The notes under the pieces: generated by a model
Databases searched by the model: none
What the model was told of the DNA's origin: nothing
What the model saw: the letters and a program-made list of their open reading frames with translations, nothing else
Origin: Chromatiaceae bacterium
Lineage (GTDB): Bacteria > Pseudomonadota > Gammaproteobacteria > Chromatiales > Chromatiaceae
Assembly (NCBI GenBank): GCA_024235315.1
Contig: JACKMP010000021.1
Coordinates: 1-9,676 of the forward strand
Length of the DNA stretch: 9,676 nucleotides
Direction of reading: 5' to 3'
Translations under genes and position numbers: made by a program
Shown: one piece after another, positions 1 through 5,507 of the stretch
How the letters are laid out: each line of letters starts with the position of its first letter
Numbering within the stretch: the first letter of the stretch is position 1

Positions 1-2
1 AG

Positions 3-116
3 CGCATCCGTGCATCGGCCGTGTGGATAGTCTGCCAGGGCGTCGGGGCGATTGCTGCGCGACGTGGCATTGCATCTGCTTACATGGACAGGACCGAGAT
101 AGTTAATGGATACTAA
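3..116 (+). CDS. C-terminal fragment of an unrecognised protein (partial, start outside window)
   Basis: The third plus-strand frame is open from the window edge to a TAA at 114-116, giving 37 residues. It contains a hydrophobic alanine/valine/glycine-rich stretch (AVWIVCQGVGAIAA) and ends in IVNGY. The composition looks protein-like and the other two plus frames over the same bases close earlier or look less natural, but this is too short to assign to a family. It runs in the same direction as the toxin-antitoxin-like pair that begins about 90 bases downstream, so it could be the upstream gene of the same cargo block or the first host gene beyond the element. Called mainly because the frame is open and ends naturally. 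Confidence 0.35.
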   Translation, partial: RIRASAVWIVCQGVGAIAARRGIASAYMDRTEIVNGY

Positions 117-207
117 GAATTCAAGGCTCCTCCAAAAGGGCCGAACTTAATGTTTGGCGACTGCCCTCGGGCTGATTCGACCGACTAGCTCAACATGGAT
201 CCGATAC

Positions 208-387
208 ATGGCCACCGCGACCAAGCAGACCAGCCGAAGCAAAGCATCATCCGCGCAACTGCATCGCGATATGCAGGACTTCGCGAAAAAGATGCGGCAG
301 GACCGTGAGAAAGCCAAGACTTTTCTAGCGAATGCTGGAATTACGACCAAAACCGGAAAGCTTAAGTCTCCGTACCGCAGTAAGTAA
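208..387 (+). CDS. Small basic protein, putative antitoxin of the pair with the 206-aa protein
   Basis: 59 residues, rich in lysine, arginine, alanine and threonine, with no cysteine. Residues 16-38 look like one amphipathic helix and the tail (residues 39-57, FLANAGI then a GKLKSPYR-type end) resembles the conserved C-terminus of small proteins often encoded beside toxin-like genes; that resemblance is from memory and unverified. The frame is open back to a TTG at 154, but the ATG at 208 is preferred because the 18 extra residues look unlike the rest; the ribosome site is weak (GGAT just upstream). The stop codon (385-387) is followed at once by the GTG of the next gene, so the two are almost certainly co-translated. 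An antitoxin role is inferred from size, order and spacing only; an accessory subunit is equally possible. Confidence 0.6.
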   Translation: MATATKQTSRSKASSAQLHRDMQDFAKKMRQDREKAKTFLANAGITTKTGKLKSPYRSK

Positions 388-1008
388 GTGGCTGGTTTCG
401 ATCGTTGGTCTCTGTATGAGACCCAGCCGTCGATTGTCATGGGCTTCCACGGCTGCGACCGTAGCGTCGGGGAAGGTATACTTTCGGGAAAGACGGACCA
501 CCTAAACCACAGCACCAATGATTATGATTGGCTGGGTGGTGGAATCTATTTTTGGGAATCTAATCCAGAACGCGCCTTTGATTTCGCGTCGGAGAGGTCG
601 CAAGGCGGGAAAAGTTCACGCGGTGCAATAAAGGACCCGTTTGTACTGGGAGCCGTCATTGACCTTGGACGTTGCCTCAACCTTGTAGATAGTGCAGCAC
701 TTCAGCAAGTCAAAGATGCATATGACATCTTGCTGGCATCACGCGACAAAGATCAGTTACCCACCAATGGGGAAGCCTTGATGGCCAGGAGATTGGATTG
801 TGCGGTAATTGAAACTCTGCACGAGTTTCGAAAAGAACAAGGATATGAGCCATTTAACTCTGTAAGAGGCGTTTTCTGGGAGGGCGACGACCTGTATACG
901 GGCGCCGGTTTCAAGTCGAAAAATCATATCCAAATCTGTGTTCGTGACCAGTCGTGTATCAAAGGCTATTTCAGGCCCATCGAACACCCGCCTGCGCTCA
1001 AGTCTTAG
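388..1008 (+). CDS. ADP-ribosyltransferase-like protein, putative toxin/defence effector
   Basis: 206 residues, soluble, no signal peptide or membrane segment. The N-terminal half has the layout of the ADP-ribosyltransferase/PARP/Tpt1 fold: a GFHG strand with His21, then about 30 residues on a GGGIYFW motif with Tyr54, followed by ERAFDFA, the usual helix after the second catalytic residue. Near the C-terminus a strand-like segment (KNHIQICVRDQSCIKGYF, residues 178-195) sits where the third catalytic residue is expected, with His180/Gln182 instead of the common Glu, so an H-Y-(H/Q) triad is possible. I recall similar GFHGCD proteins being annotated as hypothetical in proteobacteria. The start is the GTG at 388, directly after the upstream stop; an in-frame ATG at 439 would remove 17 residues just before GFHG. 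Base composition is less GC-rich than the minus-strand genes, which suggests separate acquisition. The target is unknown. Confidence 0.6.
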   Translation: MAGFDRWSLYETQPSIVMGFHGCDRSVGEGILSGKTDHLNHSTNDYDWLGGGIYFWESNPERAFDFASERSQGGKSSRGAIKDPFVLGAVIDLGRCLNLVDSAALQQVKDAYDILLASRDKDQLPTNGEALMARRLDCAVIETLHEFRKEQGYEPFNSVRGVFWEGDDLYTGAGFKSKNHIQICVRDQSCIKGYFRPIEHPPALKS

Positions 1009-1118
1009 GTTCCTTCCCCTCGGTTAGCAAACTGCAAATATTGGGTGTCAGATATTGCCCGTTTCATGGCGCCAGAAATGTTCAAGACTCAATTCCACAA
1101 CCTTGACGTGGTATGTAA

Positions 1119-1137
1119 ACCCGGCACCAGGCCGGGT
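1119..1137 (-). terminator. Weak terminator-like hairpin
   Basis: Perfect 7-bp stem ACCCGGC/GCCGGGT with a 5-nt loop. On the minus strand it is followed by only TTTA, a poor T tract, and on the plus strand by no T tract. It could stop the leftward operon or be a simple structure in a convergent gap. Confidence 0.3.
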
Positions 1138-1260
1138 CTGCCACCACTTGCGGCGTGGTCAGCCGTCGCGCTGGCGTCGGTTGAGATCGGGCCGCACCAG
1201 CATTGCGAATTCACCCCCGGCAGGCCCCAGGGTCGAAAAACCTTTGGTTGCTGTTGTGTG

Positions 1261-1320
1261 AAAAAAGGGGGATCAACGGTCATGCCGCAGACGCCGTAGA
1301 CTTTCGCGCCGCCCCCCCGG
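1261..1320 (-). repeat. G7/C5 long-range hairpin element, copy 1
   Basis: On the minus strand this reads CCGGGGGGGCG, 24 nt, ATGACCGT, TGAT, then CCCCC followed by TTTTTT (A6 at 1261-1266 on plus). The same layout, with the same 35-bp offset between the ACGGTCAT (1276-1283) and GCCCCCCCGG (1311-1320) blocks, recurs at 3835-3887. Here the G run pairs with only five Cs, but the T6 tract makes it a plausible rho-independent terminator for the 1322-ending gene. It lies directly after that stop codon. Confidence 0.55.
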
Positions 1321-1321
1321 A

Positions 1322-1572
1322 TCAGCGCCGCAGCATGTCGAGCATGTCCCACAGGTCTAAGCCGCGCTCGTCACACCAGGCCCGGCACTTCGCCAGTGCG
1401 CGTTTCTCGATCAGTCTGACATTCTCGCGTGTGCAGCCAAGCTCATTGGCGATGACTTCCAGCGGGGATCTCGCCGTGCGGTTTTGCGCTGCCTGGTGTG
1501 CGCCCGGTCGAAGGTGGCTCCGGCCGCAGGATGCGCCAGGCGGTGGCTACGCTTCGGCAACGTCGCTGTCAC
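1322..1572 (-). pseudogene. Sigma-70 region 4-like HTH protein, apparently frame-disrupted
   Basis: The minus-strand frame open from 1546 to the TGA at 1324-1322 encodes a clear sigma-70 region 4 type helix-turn-helix: SPLEVIANELGCTRENVRLI then EKRALAKC, then a tail ending DMLDMLRR. The spacing of LEVIA, LGCTRENVRLIE and RALAK matches the -35-recognition HTH. This frame has no ATG, GTG or TTG before the HTH and is closed upstream by a TAG at 1549-1547. The adjacent frame carries a protein-like N-terminus from a possible GTG at 1572 (MTATLPKRSHRLAHPAAGATF) and would join near 1472-1482, where GA looks inserted in CGGCGAGATCCCCG. I infer one gene of about 80 residues broken by a frameshift; a sequencing error or an unusual start is possible. 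It would have been a DNA-binding transcription regulator, last gene of the leftward operon. Confidence 0.5.
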
Positions 1573-1588
1573 TGCATATCGCGTAGCC

Positions 1589-1990
1589 CTACCGACAGCC
1601 ATCGTCGCGCAACGCCTCGCGGATGCGGCGCAGTCGGTGGATGTAGGTTCCGGGCAGCACGCCCATGAACTCGGCACGCTGGCGCTGTGTCCTGCCGACC
1701 ACCGCAACAGGGTGAACCATCTCGACCAGCAGGGTATGGCGGTGTGCCTTTGAGAAGGCCTTTAGGACGCGCTCGACAGTGGTGAATCCCGACATGCCGG
1801 GCAGGTCCACATGCGCCGGCAAACGCGCTCCTGTGCCGCCTGCGTGGCTGCTTAGTTCACCGGATGCGGCACGGGCCAGAGTGGTGCGGCTGGCATAGCC
1901 GATGCCGTCGCCCATCGTCGTCAGCATCACGCGTTGCCAGCCGGATAACAGGTCTTCGGCCGTCCGCTGTCGTCGCCTCACTGCCTGCAT
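1589..1990 (-). CDS. Putative phage late-gene regulator (antiterminator/sigma-like HTH)
   Basis: 133 residues, basic, no membrane segment. The C-terminal part (about residues 73-129) is helical: FTTVERVLKAFSKAHRHTLLV, then a segment ending in a candidate recognition helix (FMGVLPGTYIHRLRRIREAL). This layout, an Arg-rich N-terminus and a sigma-region-4-like C-terminal HTH, is what phage late activators and Q-type antiterminators often show, but I cannot place it in a named family. The ATG at 1990 has a good ribosome site (GAGGTG ending 6 nt upstream). It follows the 64-aa gene by about 60 bp and precedes the broken sigma-like gene. A role in timing late satellite/phage transcription is inference. 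Confidence 0.55.
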   Translation of the reverse strand: MQAVRRRQRTAEDLLSGWQRVMLTTMGDGIGYASRTTLARAASGELSSHAGGTGARLPAHVDLPGMSGFTTVERVLKAFSKAHRHTLLVEMVHPVAVVGRTQRQRAEFMGVLPGTYIHRLRRIREALRDDGCR

Positions 1991-2001
1991 TGCTCACCTC
2001 G

Positions 2002-2042
2002 AAAAGGTGCCGGCCACGCGCGTGCGGGATAACGCTGCCGGC
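2002..2042 (-). terminator. Possible weak terminator or 5' UTR hairpin
   Basis: Two GCCGGC blocks (2009-2014 and 2037-2042) can form a 6-bp stem around an inner CACGCGCGTG palindrome, followed on the minus strand by ACCTTTTCG. It lies between the 2052 stop and the ribosome site of the 1990 gene, so it could attenuate or separate expression of that regulator. Confidence 0.3.
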
Positions 2043-2051
2043 TAGGAGGAA

Positions 2052-2246
2052 TCATTCCGCGAGCGTCTTCGCGACCTCGATCATTTCCTGCAACTGGTAA
2101 TCCGCATATTCGGGCTGTTTCGGGATGCTCCACGACCAAGACACCGGATCGAGGTTGGCCTCGACCAGGGCGCAGAACTCTTTCCAATCGAGGTTATCGG
2201 GAAACCATCCGCCGTCACGAAAGACGGGCAGTGACATCGCAAACAT
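2052..2246 (-). CDS. Small tryptophan-rich acidic protein, unknown function
   Basis: 64 residues with four tryptophans and a clear acidic bias; one cysteine, no membrane segment. A proline-containing middle (FPDNLDWKEF, SWSIPKQPEYADY) is followed by a C-terminal helix (LQEMIEVAKTLAE). The ATG at 2246 has a near-perfect AGGAGG 7 nt upstream; a second Met at residue 4 is less well placed. It starts just 3 bp after the preceding 69-aa gene stops and so belongs to the same transcript. I do not recognise the family. The strong ribosome site and operon position are the evidence that it is real. Confidence 0.65.
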   Translation of the reverse strand: MFAMSLPVFRDGGWFPDNLDWKEFCALVEANLDPVSWSWSIPKQPEYADYQLQEMIEVAKTLAE

Positions 2247-2249
2247 ACG

Positions 2250-2459
2250 TCAGCCTCCTGGGCGCGCTAGGCCCAACAGTGAGCGCCACCGATGGGAGCG
2301 GGTGGATTTGTCGAGCAGTTCACGCTCGTCGTCGGTCAATTCAGCCGACGCATTCAGCGCATTGTCGAGCAGCGCGCGCTCGTCCGGGGTTAGATCGTCT
2401 GCGCTGTCGATACCTGCCTCGATGGCGGCGCGCATCTGCCGGGTGGTCATGTCAGGCAT
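2250..2459 (-). CDS. Small acidic protein with an internal LTxDERxLLD repeat
   Basis: 69 residues. Its centre holds an 18-residue tandem repeat: LTPDERALLD at 23-32 and LTDDERELLD at 41-50, predicted as two similar amphipathic helices; the tail turns basic (RSHRWRSLLGLARPGG). No cysteine or membrane segment. The ATG at 2459 overlaps the end of the upstream gene by 8 bp (ATGCCTGA), with GGGAGG 5 nt upstream. Function unknown; the repeat suggests a small binding or adaptor protein. A related LTTEER segment occurs in the 64-aa protein at 7218-7024, which hints at shared origin or partner. Confidence 0.65.
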   Translation of the reverse strand: MPDMTTRQMRAAIEAGIDSADDLTPDERALLDNALNASAELTDDERELLDKSTRSHRWRSLLGLARPGG

Positions 2460-2793
2460 GGCGACCTCCCACGAAGCGACGCTGTAGTTCCCCGCACAAC
2501 TTCACCACGCCGTCGACGCTGGCAAAGCTCTTCATGCGGCCGGCGATAGCATCCAGATCGCGGCGCATGACGAGAATCTCCGCCAACAGCTCGGGTGCCG
2601 ACAGGGCGGCAATGGCGCCTACGTCCAGGGCCGGCGTCGGAGGCGGTGGTGCCTCCCTGCGCTGCGGGGCCAGTATCCGGCCTGTGGCGTACCGGACGTT
2701 CTTCTGCTCGCCACCACGGGCCACAGGACGCGCCTGGTGCGCCAATCGGCCACGGATCGGGGGTGACGTGCGACGAATATTCACGCTAGGCAT
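2452..2793 (-). CDS. Unknown 113-aa protein with basic N-terminus and proline linker
   Basis: The first 47 residues are strongly basic and probably disordered (many Arg, little hydrophobic content), then a PPPPTP linker, then a helical domain (about residues 58-110) ending in LQRRFVGGRHA with one cysteine. No recognisable family; the shape fits a nucleic-acid-binding or scaffolding accessory protein. The start ATG at 2793 has AGGAGG 6 nt upstream and overlaps the previous stop by 8 bp (ATGCCTAG), the same style of junction as the next gene, so translation of the run 3298 to 2250 is coupled. Confidence 0.65.
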   Translation of the reverse strand: MPSVNIRRTSPPIRGRLAHQARPVARGGEQKNVRYATGRILAPQRREAPPPPTPALDVGAIAALSAPELLAEILVMRRDLDAIAGRMKSFASVDGVVKLCGELQRRFVGGRHA

Positions 2794-3298
2794 GATTGGC
2801 CTCCTGCTTTTCCAGCCACATCAAAAGCGAATCGCGGCTAATGCCGCTGATCTGGCACAGCGCCGGCCGGTCACCAATCGGCACGCCGGTCTTGTCGCGG
2901 AACTCGCGGCGCAGGCGATCCTCGTCCGACAGCAACAGCGCCAGGGATTCGCAGGTTTCATAAATCTGTTTTGCCAGATTGCGCGCCGGGCCGGATTCAC
3001 GGAACGCCTGCTCGGCCAGGCGGGGGCGGCCGCCCTGTAGCTCTTTCAGGCGGCGGTAGAGATCGCCCTGCCGGTCGTGGAGCGCCGCTTCGCGCGCCTG
3101 AATCCGCGCCCACTCGAAACCATTTCGAGTCCCGCTTGTTTCCATTGTGCTCAGCGCGTTGTCCTGCTGCTGAACGCTTCGGTTCAACGCCTCAAGCTGC
3201 GCCTCGATCTGCTCGATTTCGGCCTGGTCTTTGCGATACAGGCTCAGCGGGTCGGCTCCCGTCAGCGTGTCAATCGCGCGTTCAATCACTTCTTTCAT
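2786..3298 (-). CDS. Coiled-coil protein downstream of terS, unknown function
   Basis: 170 residues, highly charged and almost entirely helical. Residues about 24-50 (AEIEQIEAQLEALNRSV onward) and 65-95 show heptad-like spacing typical of a coiled coil; the C-terminus has a small HTH-like segment (CQISGISRDSLLMWLEKQE). The reading frame extends to 3472, but the ATG at 3298 is chosen because AAGGAG lies 8 nt upstream and the extension would run into terS. There is a 64-bp spacer after terS containing a palindrome, so it may have its own control. Position suggests a packaging or capsid-remodelling accessory, but nothing in the sequence proves it. Confidence 0.65.
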   Translation of the reverse strand: MKEVIERAIDTLTGADPLSLYRKDQAEIEQIEAQLEALNRSVQQQDNALSTMETSGTRNGFEWARIQAREAALHDRQGDLYRRLKELQGGRPRLAEQAFRESGPARNLAKQIYETCESLALLLSDEDRLRREFRDKTGVPIGDRPALCQISGISRDSLLMWLEKQEANHA

Positions 3299-3335
3299 GT
3301 CGTCGTCTCCTTCGGTTGAGTATTGCTGCCTGTGC

Positions 3336-3346
3336 GTACAATGTAC
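3336..3346. promoter_or_regulatory. Palindrome GTACA-A-TGTAC in the terS spacer
   Basis: Perfect 5-bp arms about one central base, in the short gap between the terS stop (3363) and the start of the coiled-coil gene (3298). It has the shape of a dimeric repressor site. No convincing -10/-35 pair accompanies it, so its role is unproven. Confidence 0.3.
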
Positions 3347-3362
3347 AGACAACGTGTGTGGT

Positions 3363-3788
3363 CTATTCCTCCACGTCCCAGGGCCTGCGGTTCGGGTTGT
3401 GCCGGGCCTCGGCACTGCCTGCGGTGCGCTGGTGGATTCGTGAACTCGGGGGGATGCGCAGGCGCGTCGCAATGCCGGCGACGCGCCGTGCGGCGACGTC
3501 CTGCATCGCGTGCAGCGCCTTCAGCTGTTTCATGCCGTCCGGCTCGCGCGACCAGGCCATGTCGAAGCGGTCGACCTCGGCGGCGATGCGATCGGCCTCG
3601 ACCACCGCGCGGCAATACTCGACCAGCACGGGGAATGCCTCGGTGGCGATGTACTGGCCGGCACTGGCCGCCATGACCAGGCGCCACACCTCGCTCTGCG
3701 CCGGGGTCAGGTGGCTGGGTGGCCTCGGGATCACGCGCGGCACGGTGACTGGCGCGACGCTCAATTCAGCTTTGGACTTTCTCGGCAT
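3363..3788 (-). CDS. terS: Phage terminase small subunit, P27-like
   Basis: 141 residues. The layout matches P27-type small terminases: a basic disordered start, then RPPSHLTPAQSEVWRLV (residues 22-38), a helical core with TEAFPVLVEYCRAVVEAD (49-66), a central loop containing the conserved-type EPDG, and a closing segment ATRLRIPPSSR (107-117), equivalent to the usual LGLTPSSR end. Small terminases bind the packaging site and hand DNA to the large ATPase/nuclease subunit. No large-subunit gene follows here; a coiled-coil protein does, which is typical of satellites that borrow a helper's large terminase. The ATG at 3788 has AGGAGG 5 nt upstream. The structured non-coding stretch immediately upstream is a candidate recognition (cos/pac) site. 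Confidence 0.82.
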   Translation of the reverse strand: MPRKSKAELSVAPVTVPRVIPRPPSHLTPAQSEVWRLVMAASAGQYIATEAFPVLVEYCRAVVEADRIAAEVDRFDMAWSREPDGMKQLKALHAMQDVAARRVAGIATRLRIPPSSRIHQRTAGSAEARHNPNRRPWDVEE

Positions 3789-3998
3789 TTGTGCCTCCTA
3801 ATCTCGGGTGGCGATGACGGTTAGCTAAAACGATGGGGGGCGACGGTCATCGTGTTGTGTGCCGAAAGTTCAGCATCGCCCCCCCGGGTTCCGCCTCCTG
3901 TCCGGCGCCTGCGATTGCGCAGCCACCGACGCAGCGTGCGGCGTCGCCACTTCCAAGAAACCTTGTTGCTCACTCGTCGCCCCTATTGTTGGTAGTCA
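3789..3998. other. Structured non-coding stretch upstream of terS (cos/pac candidate)
   Basis: No gene in 210 bases. Successive inverted repeats: CGATGAC (3812-3818) with GTCATCG (3846-3852), enclosing the palindrome TTAGCTAA (3821-3828); GGGGGGCGA (3835-3843) with TCGCCCCCC (3876-3884); CTGCG-ATTG-CGCAG (3909-3922); and CGACGC (3927-3932) with GCGTCG (3941-3946). The first two compete for overlapping bases. Such density directly before terS fits a packaging site, a structured leader or an operator region. Confidence 0.5.
3835..3887 (-). repeat. G7/C6 long-range hairpin element, copy 2
   Basis: On the minus strand: CCGGGGGGGCG, 24 nt, ATGACCGT, CG, CCCCCC, then ATCGTTTTAG. The ACGGTCAT (3843-3850) and GCCCCCCCGG (3878-3887) blocks have the same 35-bp offset as in copy 1 at 1261-1320. 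The stem here is 9 bp. Identical blocks and spacing with a diverged interior argue for a conserved functional element. Confidence 0.6.
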
Positions 3999-4283
3999 TC
4001 AGCAAGCCCAGCGCCTGCGGATCTCGAAGGCCTCGCAGTCCAGACAGGCGAGGTCGGCATCGACGCGCACCAACGCCTTGTTGGCATTCGTCAAGACGTA
4101 GCAGACGCCGGTCGGTGACCGGTGCCGACAGTCGCCGCAGACAATCTCAATGCGCGGGAGGTTGCGCTGGTAGTGATCGCAGCGCCGCGAGTGCCTGCTC
4201 GCGTGCACGCGCGGGTTGATCTCGCAGCGCTGGCCCAGGCCGGGGCAGTGTGTGCAGTCGGTGCAGCGGATCAGGTCAGCCAT
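3999..4283 (-). CDS. Duplicated Cys4 zinc-finger protein
   Basis: 94 residues containing ten cysteines in two similar halves. Half one: C7-x2-C10, C20, C35-x2-Y38; half two: C49-x2-C52, C61, C83-x2-F86, with further cysteines at 13, 80 and 94. Each half reads C-x2-C, a loop, C, a longer loop, C-x2-aromatic, so the protein looks like a tandem duplication of one small zinc-binding unit. The start ATG at 4283 has GAGGGG upstream. It is the first gene after the presumed origin and precedes the stretch upstream of terS. In many cos phages an HNH nuclease sits next to terS; I see no HNH motif here, so the role is open (DNA binding or protein adaptor). Confidence 0.7.
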   Translation of the reverse strand: MADLIRCTDCTHCPGLGQRCEINPRVHASRHSRRCDHYQRNLPRIEIVCGDCRHRSPTGVCYVLTNANKALVRVDADLACLDCEAFEIRRRWAC

Positions 4284-4302
4284 TGCACCCCTCGCGCGGT
4301 GG

Positions 4303-4475
4303 TAAAACGGTCCGGGGGGGTGAAAACGGGATACTGATATTTCTGTAATAACTGGGATAACTGGGATAACTCAGACGGCACAAGGCTCTGCGGCCGATTG
4401 AGGGTGCGTTATCCACAGGATTGCGCCGGCAGTTGTCCCAGTTTTCACATTTCCCCGGTGTGCCAGTTTTCCCGC
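4303..4475. other. Candidate replication origin: iterons, AT-rich patch, DnaA box
   Basis: Gene-free stretch directly after the helicase gene. It contains a 9-bp tandem iteron ATAACTGGG at 4348-4356 and 4357-4365 with a degenerate third unit at 4366-4374; an AT-rich patch at 4331-4350 (16 of 20 bases A/T) as a possible unwinding element; a perfect DnaA box TTATCCACA at 4409-4417; and, in inverted orientation, related GTCCCAGTTTT (4435-4445) and GCCAGTTTT (4462-4470). AAAACGG occurs at 4305-4311 and 4324-4330. A G7 run at 4314-4320 resembles the start of the other G-run elements. Origins of this type lie beside their replication genes, as here. Confidence 0.65.
4409..4417 (+). promoter_or_regulatory. 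DnaA box TTATCCACA
   Basis: Exact match to the consensus DnaA-binding 9-mer, between direct iterons on its left and inverted iteron-like copies on its right. Supports host DnaA use at the adjacent origin. Confidence 0.6.
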
Positions 4476-5507
4476 TCATTTGCGCAGGTATCCCGGCTCG
4501 GTGCGCAGCGAATAGACAGCCGCGTTTTTCTCGTTGCCGCGCCGGCAAACCCATATCGCGCCATCGCCTCGCGTGTACCGCTTGAGCAGGGTCAGCACAC
4601 GACGGCGACTTAGCCCCTCGTCTTTGCATAGCGCGATCAGTTCGTTCTGCTTCTTCGAGCCTTTGTTGAGCAGGCCGTGGATGATGTCGATATCGTCGGC
4701 GTCAGCGTCACGCAGCGCCTCGTAGCGGCGCTCTTTGGCCACGTCCACAAAGTCGATTTGCCGAACCTCTCGGCCAGGTGGTGCGCCGATCTCGAACGTG
4801 ATCCGCTCGAACTGTCCGCGCACCTTGTCCGGCTCGGTCGACACGGTCATCGAACCGTCGTCATGCTTGAGCGGGATCAGGTAGATCATTTCGTCAACGT
4901 CAGCGCGCAGGTCGCCAGTCCCTTCGAATATGGGTTTACCGTCGTCTCCCTTGTGTTTGTTGGTATGCGCCAACAGGACGATGGTCATGCCTTTTGCCGA
5001 GAGTCCGCGCAGAGTCTTGTAAAGCTCTCTGGCGGCCCGCTTCGAAATGACGTCAACCATCTTTTTCAGCGTATCGAATACCATCACGACGTCGGACAGA
5101 TCAGCCTTCAGGTCATTCATGGCCACCAAGTTGGCGACAACGTGATCCATCGACAGGCCGCTTTTCATGTCCGGCAGCAGTAGGTCATAGCCGCCAGCCT
5201 TGGCCTTCTGGTACGCGACCTTGGCATCGCCGCCGCTGATGTCTGCGTTGACGTAGATCACCCTGTAAGCGTCGCTGATCTGACTGCTCACCCATTCGAA
5301 AATCGTGGTCTTGCCGGCATTCGGTTCGGCCGGGATCACGATCAGGTGCCCCGCGATGAGCAGGTTGCGGTAGGCCCATTCCGGGTCGGCCAGGTCTTCG
5401 ATCTCGGTGTCACTCATCTTGTATTCCACGGTCCACGCGAAAGGGTCTGCGGTGTCTTGCAATGCGCGGTATGCCTCGATATCGGATAACAACTCGTTGT
5501 TACTCAA
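4476..5507 (-). CDS. RecA-fold replicative helicase, RepA-like ATPase
   Basis: 343 residues. Walker A is AEPNAGKTT (60-68); Walker B is VMVFDT (141-146), followed by a sensor-type LLAHTNKHK (178-186) and GTGDLRADVDEMIYL (196-210). This order is that of hexameric RepA/DnaB-like ATPases with a RecA fold (AAA_25-type). The last 75 residues (DIDIIHGLLNKGSKKQNELI onward) look like a winged helix, suited to origin or partner binding. The start is a TTG at 5507 inside the TTGA overlap with the CHC2 gene, with AAGGGG 7 nt upstream; an ATG at residue 31 is the alternative but would trim the region before Walker A. It is the last gene of the replication operon and ends at the presumed origin, as expected for an element that drives its own replication. 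Confidence 0.82.
   Translation of the reverse strand: MSNNELLSDIEAYRALQDTADPFAWTVEYKMSDTEIEDLADPEWAYRNLLIAGHLIVIPAEPNAGKTTIFEWVSSQISDAYRVIYVNADISGGDAKVAYQKAKAGGYDLLLPDMKSGLSMDHVVANLVAMNDLKADLSDVVMVFDTLKKMVDVISKRAARELYKTLRGLSAKGMTIVLLAHTNKHKGDDGKPIFEGTGDLRADVDEMIYLIPLKHDDGSMTVSTEPDKVRGQFERITFEIGAPPGREVRQIDFVDVAKERRYEALRDADADDIDIIHGLLNKGSKKQNELIALCKDEGLSRRRVLTLLKRYTRGDGAIWVCRRGNEKNAAVYSLRTEPGYLRK

Larger units (their letters stand above)
1009..1321. other. Non-coding gap between convergent blocks (cargo and minus-strand operon)
   Basis: About 310 bases with no convincing reading frame. The plus-strand cassette ends on one side and the minus-strand late-type operon on the other, so transcripts converge here. 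It holds two small hairpins (1119-1137 and ACCAC/GTGGT at 1143-1159) and, next to the 1322 stop, one copy of the G-run/C-run element described separately (1261-1320). Nothing else recognised. Confidence 0.6.

Noticed and set aside
147..518. Minus-strand 123-aa frame over the cassette
   Set aside because: It is antisense to the two plus-strand genes, with no ribosome site and unnatural composition.
3330..3348. LexA box in the terS spacer (CTGT...ACAG)
   Set aside because: The arms are separated by 11 bases instead of the 8 required by the E. coli-type site.
2231..3801. Long plus-strand frames opposite terS, the coiled-coil gene and the small genes
   Set aside because: Arg/Pro/Ala-rich antisense shadows typical of GC-rich DNA; the minus-strand genes have strong ribosome sites and coupled junctions.
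4348..4374. CRISPR-like array
   Set aside because: Units are 9 bp in direct contact with no spacers; this is an iteron arrangement.
4276..4629. Minus-strand 117-aa reading frame with a YPSYPSYY stretch across the origin region
   Set aside because: The tyrosine/serine stretch is the translation of the ATAACTGGG iterons in another frame; the frame overlaps the helicase C-terminus and lacks a good ribosome site.
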